Source of the DNA: Brevibacillus fortis
GTDB taxonomy: Bacteria; Bacillota; Bacilli; Brevibacillales; Brevibacillaceae
Length of the DNA: 64,000 bases
Direction: 5' to 3'
NCBI RefSeq assembly: GCF_003013395.1
Contig: NZ_PXZM01000051.1
Coordinates: 17,801 to 81,800, forward strand
The stretch's first letter is position 1. Each line of letters begins with the position of its first letter. This document shows positions 1-7,014 of the stretch, one piece after another. A program made the position numbers and the translations under genes. The notes under the pieces are model-generated. The model ran no database searches, was not told the DNA's origin, and worked only from the letters and a program-made list of their open reading frames with translations.

Positions 1-879
1 CAACAGGTGCGTCTCCACTCATCTAATCCAGTAACGATTATGGAATCGTGTGGAGGGGTGGCACGGAATATCGCGGAGAACCTCGGACGTCTTGGCTGCA
101 ATACGTCACTCATCACCAGTATTGGTGAGGACAAGGAAGGCGAGTGGCTCTTGCAGGAGACGAAAAAGCACGGGGTGCACATCAGCCAAGTGTGGCGACT
201 GCCTACACAGCGGACGGGAACGTATACTGCGCTTCTCGATATTGATGGCGAAATGGTTGTTTCCTTGGCGAACATGGATATTTACGATGCTCTCACACCA
301 GAGATGTTCGCGGAAAAATGGTCGCACATTGCAGCAGCCCACGTGGTTTTCATCGATACAAACATTCCGGCGGACTGCTTGGCCTACATCATCGAACGTT
401 GCCGGGAGGAAAACATCCTGCTCTTCGTTGACCCGGTCTCTTCAATTAAAGCAAAGAAGCTCCCACAGCAATTGGACGGAGTAGAAGCGATTTTGCCGAA
501 TCGCGAAGAAGCCGAGCTGATGGCTGGCATGAAGATCACGACGATCGAAGAATGCGCCGAGGCTTGCCGCAAAATCAGGGAACGAGGCGTTAAGCACGTC
601 ATCGTGACCTTGGGTGAAGAAGGAATTTACTATCAGTCCGAGGACGTTGCGGAGCATATGTCTCCGTATCCAACGGAAGTAGTAGATGTAACGGGTGCAG
701 GAGATGCGTTCGCGTCGGGACTCTTGTATGGCATTGTAAACGGAGAGTCTTTCCAGAGAGCGTGCCGCCTTGGATTGGCAGCATCAGCTCTGACATTGCA
801 AACAGAGCAGTCCGTATCTCCTCTATTAAAAGCAGAACAATTGGAACTGGCCGTAGAACAATTCGAGAAGGAGCGATAA
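1..879 (+). CDS. psuK: PfkB-family sugar kinase, probable pseudouridine kinase (5' end cut by window)
   Basis: A ribokinase/PfkB-fold kinase that probably phosphorylates pseudouridine to pseudouridine 5'-phosphate in the cytoplasm. The frame is open from base 1, so the N-terminus lies outside the window; a GTG at 7 is unlikely to be the real start. The early GGVARNIAENLGRLG segment and the late DVTGAGDAFASGLLYG signature (anion hole and catalytic Asp) are typical of PfkB kinases. The stop is 3 bp before psuG, so the two are co-translated, and this pairing is what narrows the substrate to pseudouridine. Some homologues carry an N-terminal helix-turn-helix, which cannot be checked here. Confidence 0.88.
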   Translation, partial: QQVRLHSSNPVTIMESCGGVARNIAENLGRLGCNTSLITSIGEDKEGEWLLQETKKHGVHISQVWRLPTQRTGTYTALLDIDGEMVVSLANMDIYDALTPEMFAEKWSHIAAAHVVFIDTNIPADCLAYIIERCREENILLFVDPVSSIKAKKLPQQLDGVEAILPNREEAELMAGMKITTIEECAEACRKIRERGVKHVIVTLGEEGIYYQSEDVAEHMSPYPTEVVDVTGAGDAFASGLLYGIVNGESFQRACRLGLAASALTLQTEQSVSPLLKAEQLELAVEQFEKER

Positions 880-882
880 GAG

Positions 883-1809
883 ATGAAACAATATTTGACC
901 TTTACTGAGGAAGTACGCCACGCACTGGAGAACAACCTGCCGGTAGTTGCTCTGGAGACGACCATTATTTCGCACGGTATGCCATACCCACAAAACATTG
1001 AGATGGCAAAAGAAGTAGAGCAAATCATTCGCGACAACGGTGCCGTACCAGCTACGATCGGTATCATGGACGGCAAAATCAAAATCGGTTTGACTGACAG
1101 CGAGCTGGAAGAGTTTGCGACGAACAAAAATGTAGCAAAAGTAAGCCGTCGCGACTTCGCTTACATTTTGGCTAGCGGAAAAATCGGTGCGACTACAGTA
1201 GCAGCTACCATGATCGCAGCTGAGATGGCTGGCATCCACATGTTTGCAACTGGCGGTATCGGCGGGGTACACCGTGAAGGCGAAATCACTTGGGACGTAT
1301 CTGCTGACCTGACTGAGCTGGCACAAACAGATGTAGCGGTAGTATGCGCAGGTGCAAAATCGATCCTCGATATCGGCCGCACACTCGAATATTTGGAAAC
1401 GCAAGGTGTGCCAGTTGTTGGCTACCGCACGGAAGAATTCCCATCCTTCTTCGCTCGCGAAAGCGGATTTGGCGTAGACATGCGCATCGATACACCGGAA
1501 GAAGTCGGTAAGATGATGAACACCAAATGGGATCTGGGCCTCAAAGGCGGTATGATCATAGCGAACCCAGTACCAGAATCCGATGCACTCAACCACCAGG
1601 AAATCGAGGCTGTGATCCAAAAAGCACTCGCAGAAGCAAAAGAAAACAACATTGCAGGTAAACAGGTAACGCCTTTCATGCTCGATAAAGTGAAAAAGCT
1701 GACAGAAGGCAAGAGCTTGGCAACGAATATTGCGCTGGTGAAACACAATGCTGAGGTAGCAGCGAAAATTGCGGCTGCTTATCAGAAAGAAGCGAATCAA
1801 GGTAAATAA
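883..1809 (+). CDS. psuG: Pseudouridine-5'-phosphate glycosidase
   Basis: Cleaves the C-C glycosidic bond of pseudouridine 5'-phosphate reversibly, giving uracil and ribose 5-phosphate, the second step of pseudouridine salvage. The 308-residue protein is full length for the family and shows the conserved segments ALETTIISHGMPYP, GATTVAATM, FATGGIGGVHR and AGAKSILDI. It starts at an ATG 3 bp after the upstream kinase stop. An intrinsic terminator follows about 25 bp after the stop, so psuK-psuG ends the operon here. Confidence 0.95.
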   Translation: MKQYLTFTEEVRHALENNLPVVALETTIISHGMPYPQNIEMAKEVEQIIRDNGAVPATIGIMDGKIKIGLTDSELEEFATNKNVAKVSRRDFAYILASGKIGATTVAATMIAAEMAGIHMFATGGIGGVHREGEITWDVSADLTELAQTDVAVVCAGAKSILDIGRTLEYLETQGVPVVGYRTEEFPSFFARESGFGVDMRIDTPEEVGKMMNTKWDLGLKGGMIIANPVPESDALNHQEIEAVIQKALAEAKENNIAGKQVTPFMLDKVKKLTEGKSLATNIALVKHNAEVAAKIAAAYQKEANQGK

Positions 1810-1833
1810 GAGAGAGGAAAGATCGATCAATTT

Positions 1834-1861
1834 GCTCCCGGTTATACTGGGGGCTTTTTTT
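1834..1861 (+). terminator. Intrinsic terminator after psuG
   Basis: GCTCCC pairs with GGGGGC (one G-T pair) across a 9-base loop and is followed directly by a run of T. Confidence 0.8.
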
Positions 1862-1889
1862 CATGTTTTTGAGTGGCTGTAGTGGAGGA

Positions 1890-2087
1890 GGAAGAAGCGC
1901 ATTTCCGTCTACGCTTCGGCCTACGCCCTGCAAGGAGTAAGACTGTCCGCTCCGGAATAAATGTCGGGAGCGCCTCAAAGTAGAGTTTCGAAGAGGTATT
2001 TGCAGAGGTTGAGGCTGAAAACCCCCGTCATTCATTCCTCCGCTGGGGAGGGCTCCAGAGGCGCTAGACTGGAAATGCGCTTCTTCC
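1890..2087. repeat. Structured ~200-bp intergenic repeat, copy A1
   Basis: A noncoding palindromic element. The left arm GGAAGAAGCGCATTTCC pairs with the right arm GGAAATGCGCTTCTTCC, and pairing continues inward with bulges (GTCTACGC with GCGCTAGAC). Inside, a CGCTCC/GGGAGCG hairpin and a longer GAATAAATGTCGGG to CCCCGTCATTCATTC pairing make nested stems. Diverged copies lie at 2389-2590 and 5807-6010. Short open frames across it are by-products of the repeat. It could be a MITE-like element or a structured RNA. Confidence 0.75.
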
Positions 2088-2225
2088 TGCGTAGCTGTTG
2101 TTAACATCTTGAAAGTGGGTTCAAGCAGTCTTATATAAAAGAATCCTTCTAATGACTAAGCTAAAAGACTAACGTAAACGTAATGCTTCTCTGGTGTTAA
2201 CCCGCAAAACGGTGTAAAAGCATGG

Positions 2226-2348
2226 CGAACACTTTGCTAGTAAGAAGTACTGCCATATGTTTGGAAGGAGACCGCCCGAACGAAGTGAGGAAAAAGGCGA
2301 CTGGAAAACATGTGGCAGGGCTTCGTCCCGGCACTAAAGTAAGAGGAC
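2226..2348. repeat. Repeat B1: conserved hairpin unit, possible structured RNA
   Basis: About 120 bp, nearly identical to 2746-2868. TGCCATATGTTT (2251-2262) pairs with AAACATGTGGCA (2306-2317) with one G-T pair. GCCCGAACGAAG (2274-2285) can pair at 10 of 12 positions with CTTCGTCCCGGC (2321-2332), crossing the first stem as in a pseudoknot. An internal CGCC/GGCG stem is a competing fold. A strong Shine-Dalgarno-like GGAAGGAG sits in the loop but no convincing reading frame follows. Confidence 0.6.
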
Positions 2349-2388
2349 CACCACGCATTTTTTGTTTATGAAAGTGTCTGTAGTGGAG

Positions 2389-2590
2389 GGGAAGAAGCGC
2401 ATTTCCGTCTACGCTTCGGCCTCCGCCCCGCTGTGGGATTAGACTGTCCACTCCAAAATGAATGTCGGGAGCGCCTCAAAAGTAGAGTCTCGAAGATGCA
2501 TTCGCAGAGGTTGAGGCTGAAACCCCCCGCCATTCATTCCTACGCTAGGGTGGGCTCCAGAGGCGCTAGGACTGGAAATGCGCTTCTTCC
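2389..2590. repeat. Structured ~200-bp intergenic repeat, copy A2
   Basis: Same element as 1890-2087, in the same orientation and about 500 bp downstream. Outer arms GGAAGAAGCGCATTTCC and GGAAATGCGCTTCTTCC are intact; the inner pair AATGAATGTCGGG with CCCGCCATTCATT has one mismatch. A1-B1 and A2-B2 together form a tandem duplication of an A plus B unit. Confidence 0.75.
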
Positions 2591-2745
2591 TGCGTAGCTG
2601 TTGATATAAACATTTTGAAGGTCCTTTCAAGAAGCTTAAAAAGATTTCTTTCTTATGTAGAAGTTCCTCTCAGATGATTCCCAAAAGATTATCTTGGATG
2701 CAATGCTTCTCTGCGTTACTTGTAAAACGATAAAAAAAGCGGGAA

Positions 2746-2868
2746 CGAACACTTTGCTGTTAAGAAGTACTGCCATATGTTTGGAAGGAGACCGCCCGAA
2801 CGAAGTGAGGAAAAAGGCGACTGGAAAACATGTGGCAGGGCTTCGTCCCGGCACTGAGGTTAGAGGAC
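2746..2868. repeat. Repeat B2: conserved hairpin unit, possible structured RNA
   Basis: Second copy of the B unit. Over the core (2771-2852) it is identical or nearly so to B1, whereas the neighbouring A copies have diverged clearly. It ends about 60 bp before the copA promoter. Confidence 0.6.
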
Positions 2869-2924
2869 AACTAGGCTGTTTTCTCTTGGTTGAAGCCCAT
2901 TTAGAAAAAAATTGAAAAAAGCAC

Positions 2925-3017
2925 TTGATATACCCTTAGGGGGTATTGTATAGTAAGGGTGTGAACAGGAAACAACGTAAGGGAAACGATACGATAAAAT
3001 ATACCCCTCAAGGGTAT
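2925..3017 (+). promoter_or_regulatory. copA promoter with two CsoR-like operators
   Basis: A sigma-A-type promoter TTGATA (2925-2930), 18-bp spacer, TATAGT (2949-2954). The spacer contains ATACCCTTAGGGGGTAT (2930-2946), and a second copy ATACCCCTCAAGGGTAT lies at 3001-3017, just before the ribosome-binding site. Both match the pseudo-palindrome bound by the Cu(I)-sensing repressor CsoR; known CsoR release by Cu(I) would derepress copA. No csoR gene is in the window. Confidence 0.75.
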
Positions 3018-3031
3018 TTGGAGGGATTAGA

Positions 3032-5452
3032 ATGAGTGCCAAAACAGCAGAGGCAACAGTCGCAATATCAGGGATGACTTGCGCAGCTTGTGCACTGCGC
3101 ATCGAAAAGGGTTTAGGAAAAATGGACGGAGTGGAGACCGCCAACGTCAATCTGGCTTTGGAAAAATCCACAGTCGTGTTCGATCCAACGAAAACGAACA
3201 TCGACGACATCCGCTCCAAAATTGAATCGCTCGGCTACGGCGTCGTCACTGACAAAGTGGAGCTAAACATCTCTGGAATGACATGTGCGGCCTGCTCCAC
3301 CCGGATCGAAAAAGGCTTGAACAAAACAGCTGGGGTTCTGAAGGCAAACGTGAACCTGGCGATGGAAACAGCCACCGTCGAGTACGATTCGTCACAGGTA
3401 AGTGTGACTGACATTATTCAAAAGGTAGAGAAGCTGGGTTATCAAGCGACTCGTAAGGAAGAGGGAAAAGAAGAAGAAAAAGTAGATCATCGCCAGGAAG
3501 AAATCAAACGTCAGACCCGCAAGTTTTGGATTTCCGCGATTCTGTCGCTCCCGCTGCTCTGGTCGATGGTGAGTCACTTTTCCTTCACCTCGTTTATTTG
3601 GCTGCCTGAAATCTTGATGAATCCGTGGGTACAGCTAGCGTTGGCAACACCGGTACAATTTATCATCGGCGCACAGTTTTACGTCGGAGCTTTCAAAGCC
3701 CTTCGCAACAAGAGTGCCAACATGGATGTCCTGGTTGCCCTCGGTACCTCGGCTGCTTATTTCTACAGTTTATGGGTCGCGATCAACTCCATCGGTGCTC
3801 ATGGCGGCCATATGCTCGAGCTGTACTTTGAAACGAGTGCGGTACTGATCACCTTGATCGTGTTGGGTAAACTGTTTGAGATGAAAGCAAAGGGACGCTC
3901 TTCGGAAGCGATCCGCAAGCTGATGGGCTTGCAAGCAAAAACAGCAGTAGTCGTACGGGATGGCGTCGAAATGACCATTCCTGTAGAAGAAGTGAGACTG
4001 GGCGACGTCGTTCACGTGAAGCCGGGGGACAAAGTCCCTGTCGATGGTATCGTCATGGAAGGACAGTCCGCAGTTGATGAATCCATGCTGACTGGTGAAA
4101 GTATTCCGGTGGATAAAGCCGCAGGCGATACCGTCATCGGCGCCACCTTGAACAAAAACGGCTTCTTGAAAGTCCAGGCAACCAAGGTAGGAAAAGAAAC
4201 GGCTCTGGCGCAAATTATTAAAGTAGTGGAAGAAGCACAAGGAACAAAAGCACCGATTCAACGTGTAGCTGACAGCATCTCCGGGATTTTCGTCCCAATC
4301 GTAGTAGGAATTGCTATTCTTACCTTCTTAATCTGGTACTTCTTCGTTATACCTGGTAACTTCGGTGAGGCTTTGGAGAAAGCAATTGCTGTACTCGTAA
4401 TCGCTTGCCCATGCGCCCTCGGTTTGGCTACACCGACCTCGATCATGGCCGGTTCTGGACGCGCAGCTGAGCTGGGCATCCTGTTCAAAGGCGGGGAGCA
4501 TCTGGAGACTGCTCACCATCTGGATACGATTGTCCTCGATAAAACAGGGACCGTAACCAAAGGCGAGCCAGAACTGACAGACGTCATTGCTATCGATATC
4601 GAAGAACAAGAGCTGCTCTCTTTGGTCGGTGCCGCTGAGAAAAATTCTGAGCATCCATTGGCTCAAGCCATCGTTCGCGGTATTGCGGATAAAGGAATCA
4701 CCTTGACTGATACCGATTCGTTTGAAGCCATTCCTGGTTTCGGTATCCGGGCAACCGTTGCTGGCAAAGAAGTACTCGTCGGTACCCGCCGCTTGCTGGA
4801 AAAACATCAAATCTCTTACCAATCCGTGTCTGATACCATGCTGGCACTGGAGCGCTCCGGCAAAACGGCGATGCTCGCAGTTGTCGAAGGAAAGCTTGCT
4901 GGCTTGATTGCCGTAGCGGATACGATCAAACCAACCTCCAAGCAAGCTGTTCAGCGCATGAAAGCGATGGGATTGACTGTGATCATGATGACGGGTGACA
5001 ACCGTCAAACTGCCGAGGCCATTGCCCGTGAAGCGGGAATCGATCACGTCATCGCAGAAGTCCTGCCTGAAGGTAAAGCCGCAGAAGTAAAAAAACTGCA
5101 AGAGCAAGGCAAAAAAGTCGCGATGGTCGGCGATGGTATCAACGATGCTCCCGCACTCGCTACCGCTGACGTCGGTATGGCAATCGGTACAGGTACAGAT
5201 GTGGCGATGGAAGCAGCCGATATTACCCTGATGCGCGGCGAACTGACCAGTGTGGCAGACGCCATCGAGATGAGCAAACGCACCATTCGCAACATCAAGC
5301 AGAACCTGTTCTGGGCATTGGCCTACAACACATTGGGCATCCCAATTGCTGCAATCGGCTTCCTCGCTCCATGGCTGGCTGGAGCCGCAATGGCCTTCAG
5401 TTCTGTGTCCGTCGTACTCAACGCACTGAGATTGCAACGAGTAAAGCTGTAA
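3032..5452 (+). CDS. copA: Copper-exporting P1B-type ATPase CopA
   Basis: Inner-membrane pump that exports Cu(I) using ATP. The 806 residues contain two N-terminal heavy-metal-associated domains, each with a GMTCAAC copper site (about residues 11-16 and 79-85), eight expected membrane segments, the actuator TGES loop, the CPC membrane metal site in IACPCALG (about 458-460), the phosphorylated Asp of DKTGT (about 503), the SEHPLA nucleotide-binding HP motif and GDGINDAP. The ATG is 9 bp after GGAGGGA. copZ follows 66 bp downstream; together with the CsoR sites this is a standard Firmicute copper efflux operon. Confidence 0.97.
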   Translation: MSAKTAEATVAISGMTCAACALRIEKGLGKMDGVETANVNLALEKSTVVFDPTKTNIDDIRSKIESLGYGVVTDKVELNISGMTCAACSTRIEKGLNKTAGVLKANVNLAMETATVEYDSSQVSVTDIIQKVEKLGYQATRKEEGKEEEKVDHRQEEIKRQTRKFWISAILSLPLLWSMVSHFSFTSFIWLPEILMNPWVQLALATPVQFIIGAQFYVGAFKALRNKSANMDVLVALGTSAAYFYSLWVAINSIGAHGGHMLELYFETSAVLITLIVLGKLFEMKAKGRSSEAIRKLMGLQAKTAVVVRDGVEMTIPVEEVRLGDVVHVKPGDKVPVDGIVMEGQSAVDESMLTGESIPVDKAAGDTVIGATLNKNGFLKVQATKVGKETALAQIIKVVEEAQGTKAPIQRVADSISGIFVPIVVGIAILTFLIWYFFVIPGNFGEALEKAIAVLVIACPCALGLATPTSIMAGSGRAAELGILFKGGEHLETAHHLDTIVLDKTGTVTKGEPELTDVIAIDIEEQELLSLVGAAEKNSEHPLAQAIVRGIADKGITLTDTDSFEAIPGFGIRATVAGKEVLVGTRRLLEKHQISYQSVSDTMLALERSGKTAMLAVVEGKLAGLIAVADTIKPTSKQAVQRMKAMGLTVIMMTGDNRQTAEAIAREAGIDHVIAEVLPEGKAAEVKKLQEQGKKVAMVGDGINDAPALATADVGMAIGTGTDVAMEAADITLMRGELTSVADAIEMSKRTIRNIKQNLFWALAYNTLGIPIAAIGFLAPWLAGAAMAFSSVSVVLNALRLQRVKL

Positions 5453-5518
5453 TCAACAGTAACAAGCGGCTTTGTCCGCCTTACTCATACACTATAAAAA
5501 TCTAAGGAGAGATTGATC

Positions 5519-5719
5519 ATGGCAAATATCACATTGAACGTAGAAGGTATGTCTTGCAACAAATGCGTAGCGCGTATCGAGAACACATTGAAAGAACTGG
5601 GTGCAGAAGGCAAAGTGCACTTGGCTGATAAAAAGGTTGATGTTTCCTACAATGAGAGCAACCTGACTCTCGATGCAGTGAAAGAAGCTATTGAAGACCA
5701 AGGCTACGACGTCGTTTAA
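5519..5719 (+). CDS. copZ: Copper chaperone CopZ
   Basis: A 66-residue cytoplasmic ferredoxin-like heavy-metal-associated domain that carries Cu(I) to CopA. The MSCNKC motif near the N-terminus supplies the two copper-binding cysteines. The ATG at 5519 is 8 bp after AAGGAGA; an in-frame TTG six bases upstream is less likely. It is the last gene of the copA operon and is followed by a terminator. Confidence 0.95.
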   Translation: MANITLNVEGMSCNKCVARIENTLKELGAEGKVHLADKKVDVSYNESNLTLDAVKEAIEDQGYDVV

Positions 5720-5740
5720 TCATTGTGCCTTTGAAAAGCA

Positions 5741-5775
5741 AAGCTCCTGCCTGATTCATTGAGGCGGGAGCTTTT
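5741..5775 (+). terminator. Intrinsic terminator after copZ
   Basis: AAGCTCCTGCCT pairs with AGGCGGGAGCTT around a short loop and is followed by T residues. Confidence 0.85.
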
Positions 5776-5806
5776 TGGTGTGGTGGTAAAAGTGGCTGTA
5801 GGGGAG

Positions 5807-6010
5807 GGGAAGAAGCCCATTTCCAGTCTACGCTTCGGATTACGCCCTACTGTGGGATTGACTGTCCGCTCCGAAATGAATGTCGGGAGCGCTTCAAAAT
5901 TGAAAACGTTACAACGTTTTTGTATGTGGTAAAAGCTGAAAACCCCCGCCATTCATTTCTCCACTAAGTAGGGCTCCAGAGGCGCTAGGACTGGAAATGT
6001 GCTTCTTCCC
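5807..6010. repeat. Structured ~200-bp intergenic repeat, copy A3
   Basis: Third A-family copy, beyond copZ. Its outer arms are a 21-base pair with one mismatch: GGGAAGAAGCCCATTTCCAGT and ACTGGAAATGTGCTTCTTCCC (written as two arms, 5807-5827 and 5990-6010). The middle has changed (a GAAAACGTTACAACGTTTTT hairpin-like stretch replaces that of A1 and A2) but the nested layout is kept. Confidence 0.75.
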
Positions 6011-6086
6011 AAGCGGCTTTTTTCTACATCTTGAAAGATCATTCAAGAAGTCTTTAAAAGCATGTAGTACCCCAACAGCTCGTAGA

Positions 6087-6287
6087 GGAAACAGGAGAAA
6101 TAAGCGAAGATCTTTGGACACACCTACCGAGGCGCAGTGAAAAAAAGAGAAACTGCCTTTAGCGTCCACCTCTGAGACACATCTTGAATGGACTACTTTG
6201 GACGCGGTTTCGCTTTTTTTCACGGAGCCGGGCACCACATGCTTCCCAGCAGGTGTTCCAAGAAGCTGAGCGCTTTCTCCTGTTTCC
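6087..6287. repeat. Structured ~200-bp intergenic repeat, copy C
   Basis: Outer arms GGAAACAGGAGAAA (6087-6100) and TTTCTCCTGTTTCC (6274-6287) pair perfectly. Inner arms GTGAAAAAAAGAGAAACTGC and GCGGTTTCGCTTTTTTTCAC pair at 18 of 20 positions. The unpaired stretches align by eye with the element at 25828-26039, although the arms of the two differ in sequence. Confidence 0.7.
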
Positions 6288-6413
6288 TCCCCACCACAAC
6301 AGCAAAACAGAGATTTTTAAGCAAAATGGCGAAATTGAATGAGCGTGAGATAGCTAATCCAATCCGCCTCATAAAGAAAGCCGTAATCGGTTTAAAATGA
6401 AGCGAAACGAACG

Positions 6414-6442
6414 TTCACAATAACTGGAAGCGAGCGTATAAT
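6414..6442 (+). promoter_or_regulatory. Sigma-A promoter of the osmolyte transporter leader
   Basis: TTCACA (6414-6419), 17-bp spacer, consensus TATAAT (6437-6442), about 35 bp before the riboswitch aptamer. Confidence 0.75.
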
Positions 6443-6481
6443 CAAATCAAAATCACGATCAAATAAGCAACAAAACACATA

Positions 6482-6605
6482 CGGCCTAGTTCCGAGATTC
6501 TCGGAAGCGGGGGAACCAATCTTTTGGGGTTAATCCTGAGTAATCAGGAGGGATGAGGAAATGTCTTCTCTGCCATCCTACCCGTCAGCTAACCTCGTCG
6601 GCCAA
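6482..6605 (+). ncRNA. c-di-AMP riboswitch (ydaO/yuaA class)
   Basis: The conserved blocks of this class are present in order: GGGGGAACCAA, GGGGTTAATCC, GGGATGAG, and the diagnostic ATCCTACCCGTCAGCTAACC followed by TCGTCGGCC. The ends GGCC/GGCC can close the first helix. A terminator lies downstream at 6678-6746, fitting the known OFF-switch behaviour in which c-di-AMP binding stops transcription of K+ and osmolyte import genes. The downstream genes are a betaine-type ABC transporter. Confidence 0.92.
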
Positions 6606-6677
6606 AGCAGGGAAGGTCATGGATAGATAAAGTCTAGGCATATAATGCGCAACAAGGACAATCCTTGCGGGCGTGTG

Positions 6678-6746
6678 ATAGGCCGATGCAGGCTTTTTCT
6701 TTGGGACCTTTGTTCTGGAGAAAAAGGATGTATCGGCCTATTTTTT
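6678..6746 (+). terminator. Terminator of the c-di-AMP riboswitch
   Basis: ATAGGCCGATGCA (6678-6690) pairs with TGTATCGGCCTAT (6729-6741), with an inner stem and six T residues after it. Confidence 0.8.
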
Positions 6747-6765
6747 ATGGAAATACCGACGAGCA

Positions 6766-6902
6766 GCTTACGCGATACAGACGTGAAGGAAACGGTGTGG
6801 ATCACGGGGAGGCAGTCGGTAAGGCATAAACCGATGACAATCGAAATCAGGAAGACAGAGTACAGGGAGTCCTGAAAAATGGACGCCAGGTATTACGTAA
6901 GC
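6766..6902 (+). ncRNA. Second structured leader, candidate riboswitch aptamer (possibly Na+ class)
   Basis: A 137-base stretch closed by GCTTACG (6766-6772) and CGTAAGC (6896-6902), with internal hairpins CGTG/CACG, TCGGT/ACCGA and GTCC/GGAC. The 3' closing strand shares AAGC (6899-6902) with the 5' arm of the next terminator, so the two folds exclude each other, as in riboswitches. I do not recognise the class from sequence. Published work reports Na+ riboswitches (DUF1646 motif) working together with c-di-AMP riboswitches at osmotic-stress genes, which makes that class the leading guess. Confidence 0.55.
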
Positions 6903-6981
6903 CTGCGGATTTTCAACACAAGTAAAAATCAAGCGTACTTGCTTGGTTTTGCTGAAGTGTGGAAACTTCGCGGGCTTTTTT
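6899..6981 (+). terminator. Terminator of the second leader
   Basis: AAGCCTGCG (6899-6907) pairs with CGCGGGCTT (6969-6977) with one G-T pair; a long inner hairpin (AAAATCAAGC/GCTTGGTTTT) fills the loop and six T residues follow, 34 bp before the proV-like start. Confidence 0.75.
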
Positions 6982-7014
6982 CATTCACGAAATAAACGAA
7001 AGATGAGGGATACC

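Noticed and set aside
826..1830. 334-codon minus-strand frame across psuG
   Set aside because: Shadow of a well-supported gene on the other strand; the translation is Cys/Phe/His-rich and matches nothing known.
2197..2854. Open frames on the minus strand across the A and B repeats, with conserved peptide-like translations
   Set aside because: The similarity is explained by the DNA repeat itself; frames have no ribosome-binding site and change frame between copies.
4328..5437. Long minus-strand open frame inside copA
   Set aside because: It is a shadow of the copA coding frame, with atypical composition and no ribosome-binding site.
6766..6902. Second leader considered as T-box, SAM, M-box, glycine or fluoride riboswitch
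   Set aside because: The diagnostic conserved sequences of these classes are absent as far as I can recall them.
6943..7014. Upstream extension of the osmolyte ATPase gene by 24 codons
   Set aside because: The extension runs through the terminator stem; ATG 7015 has a correctly spaced ribosome-binding site and matches family length.
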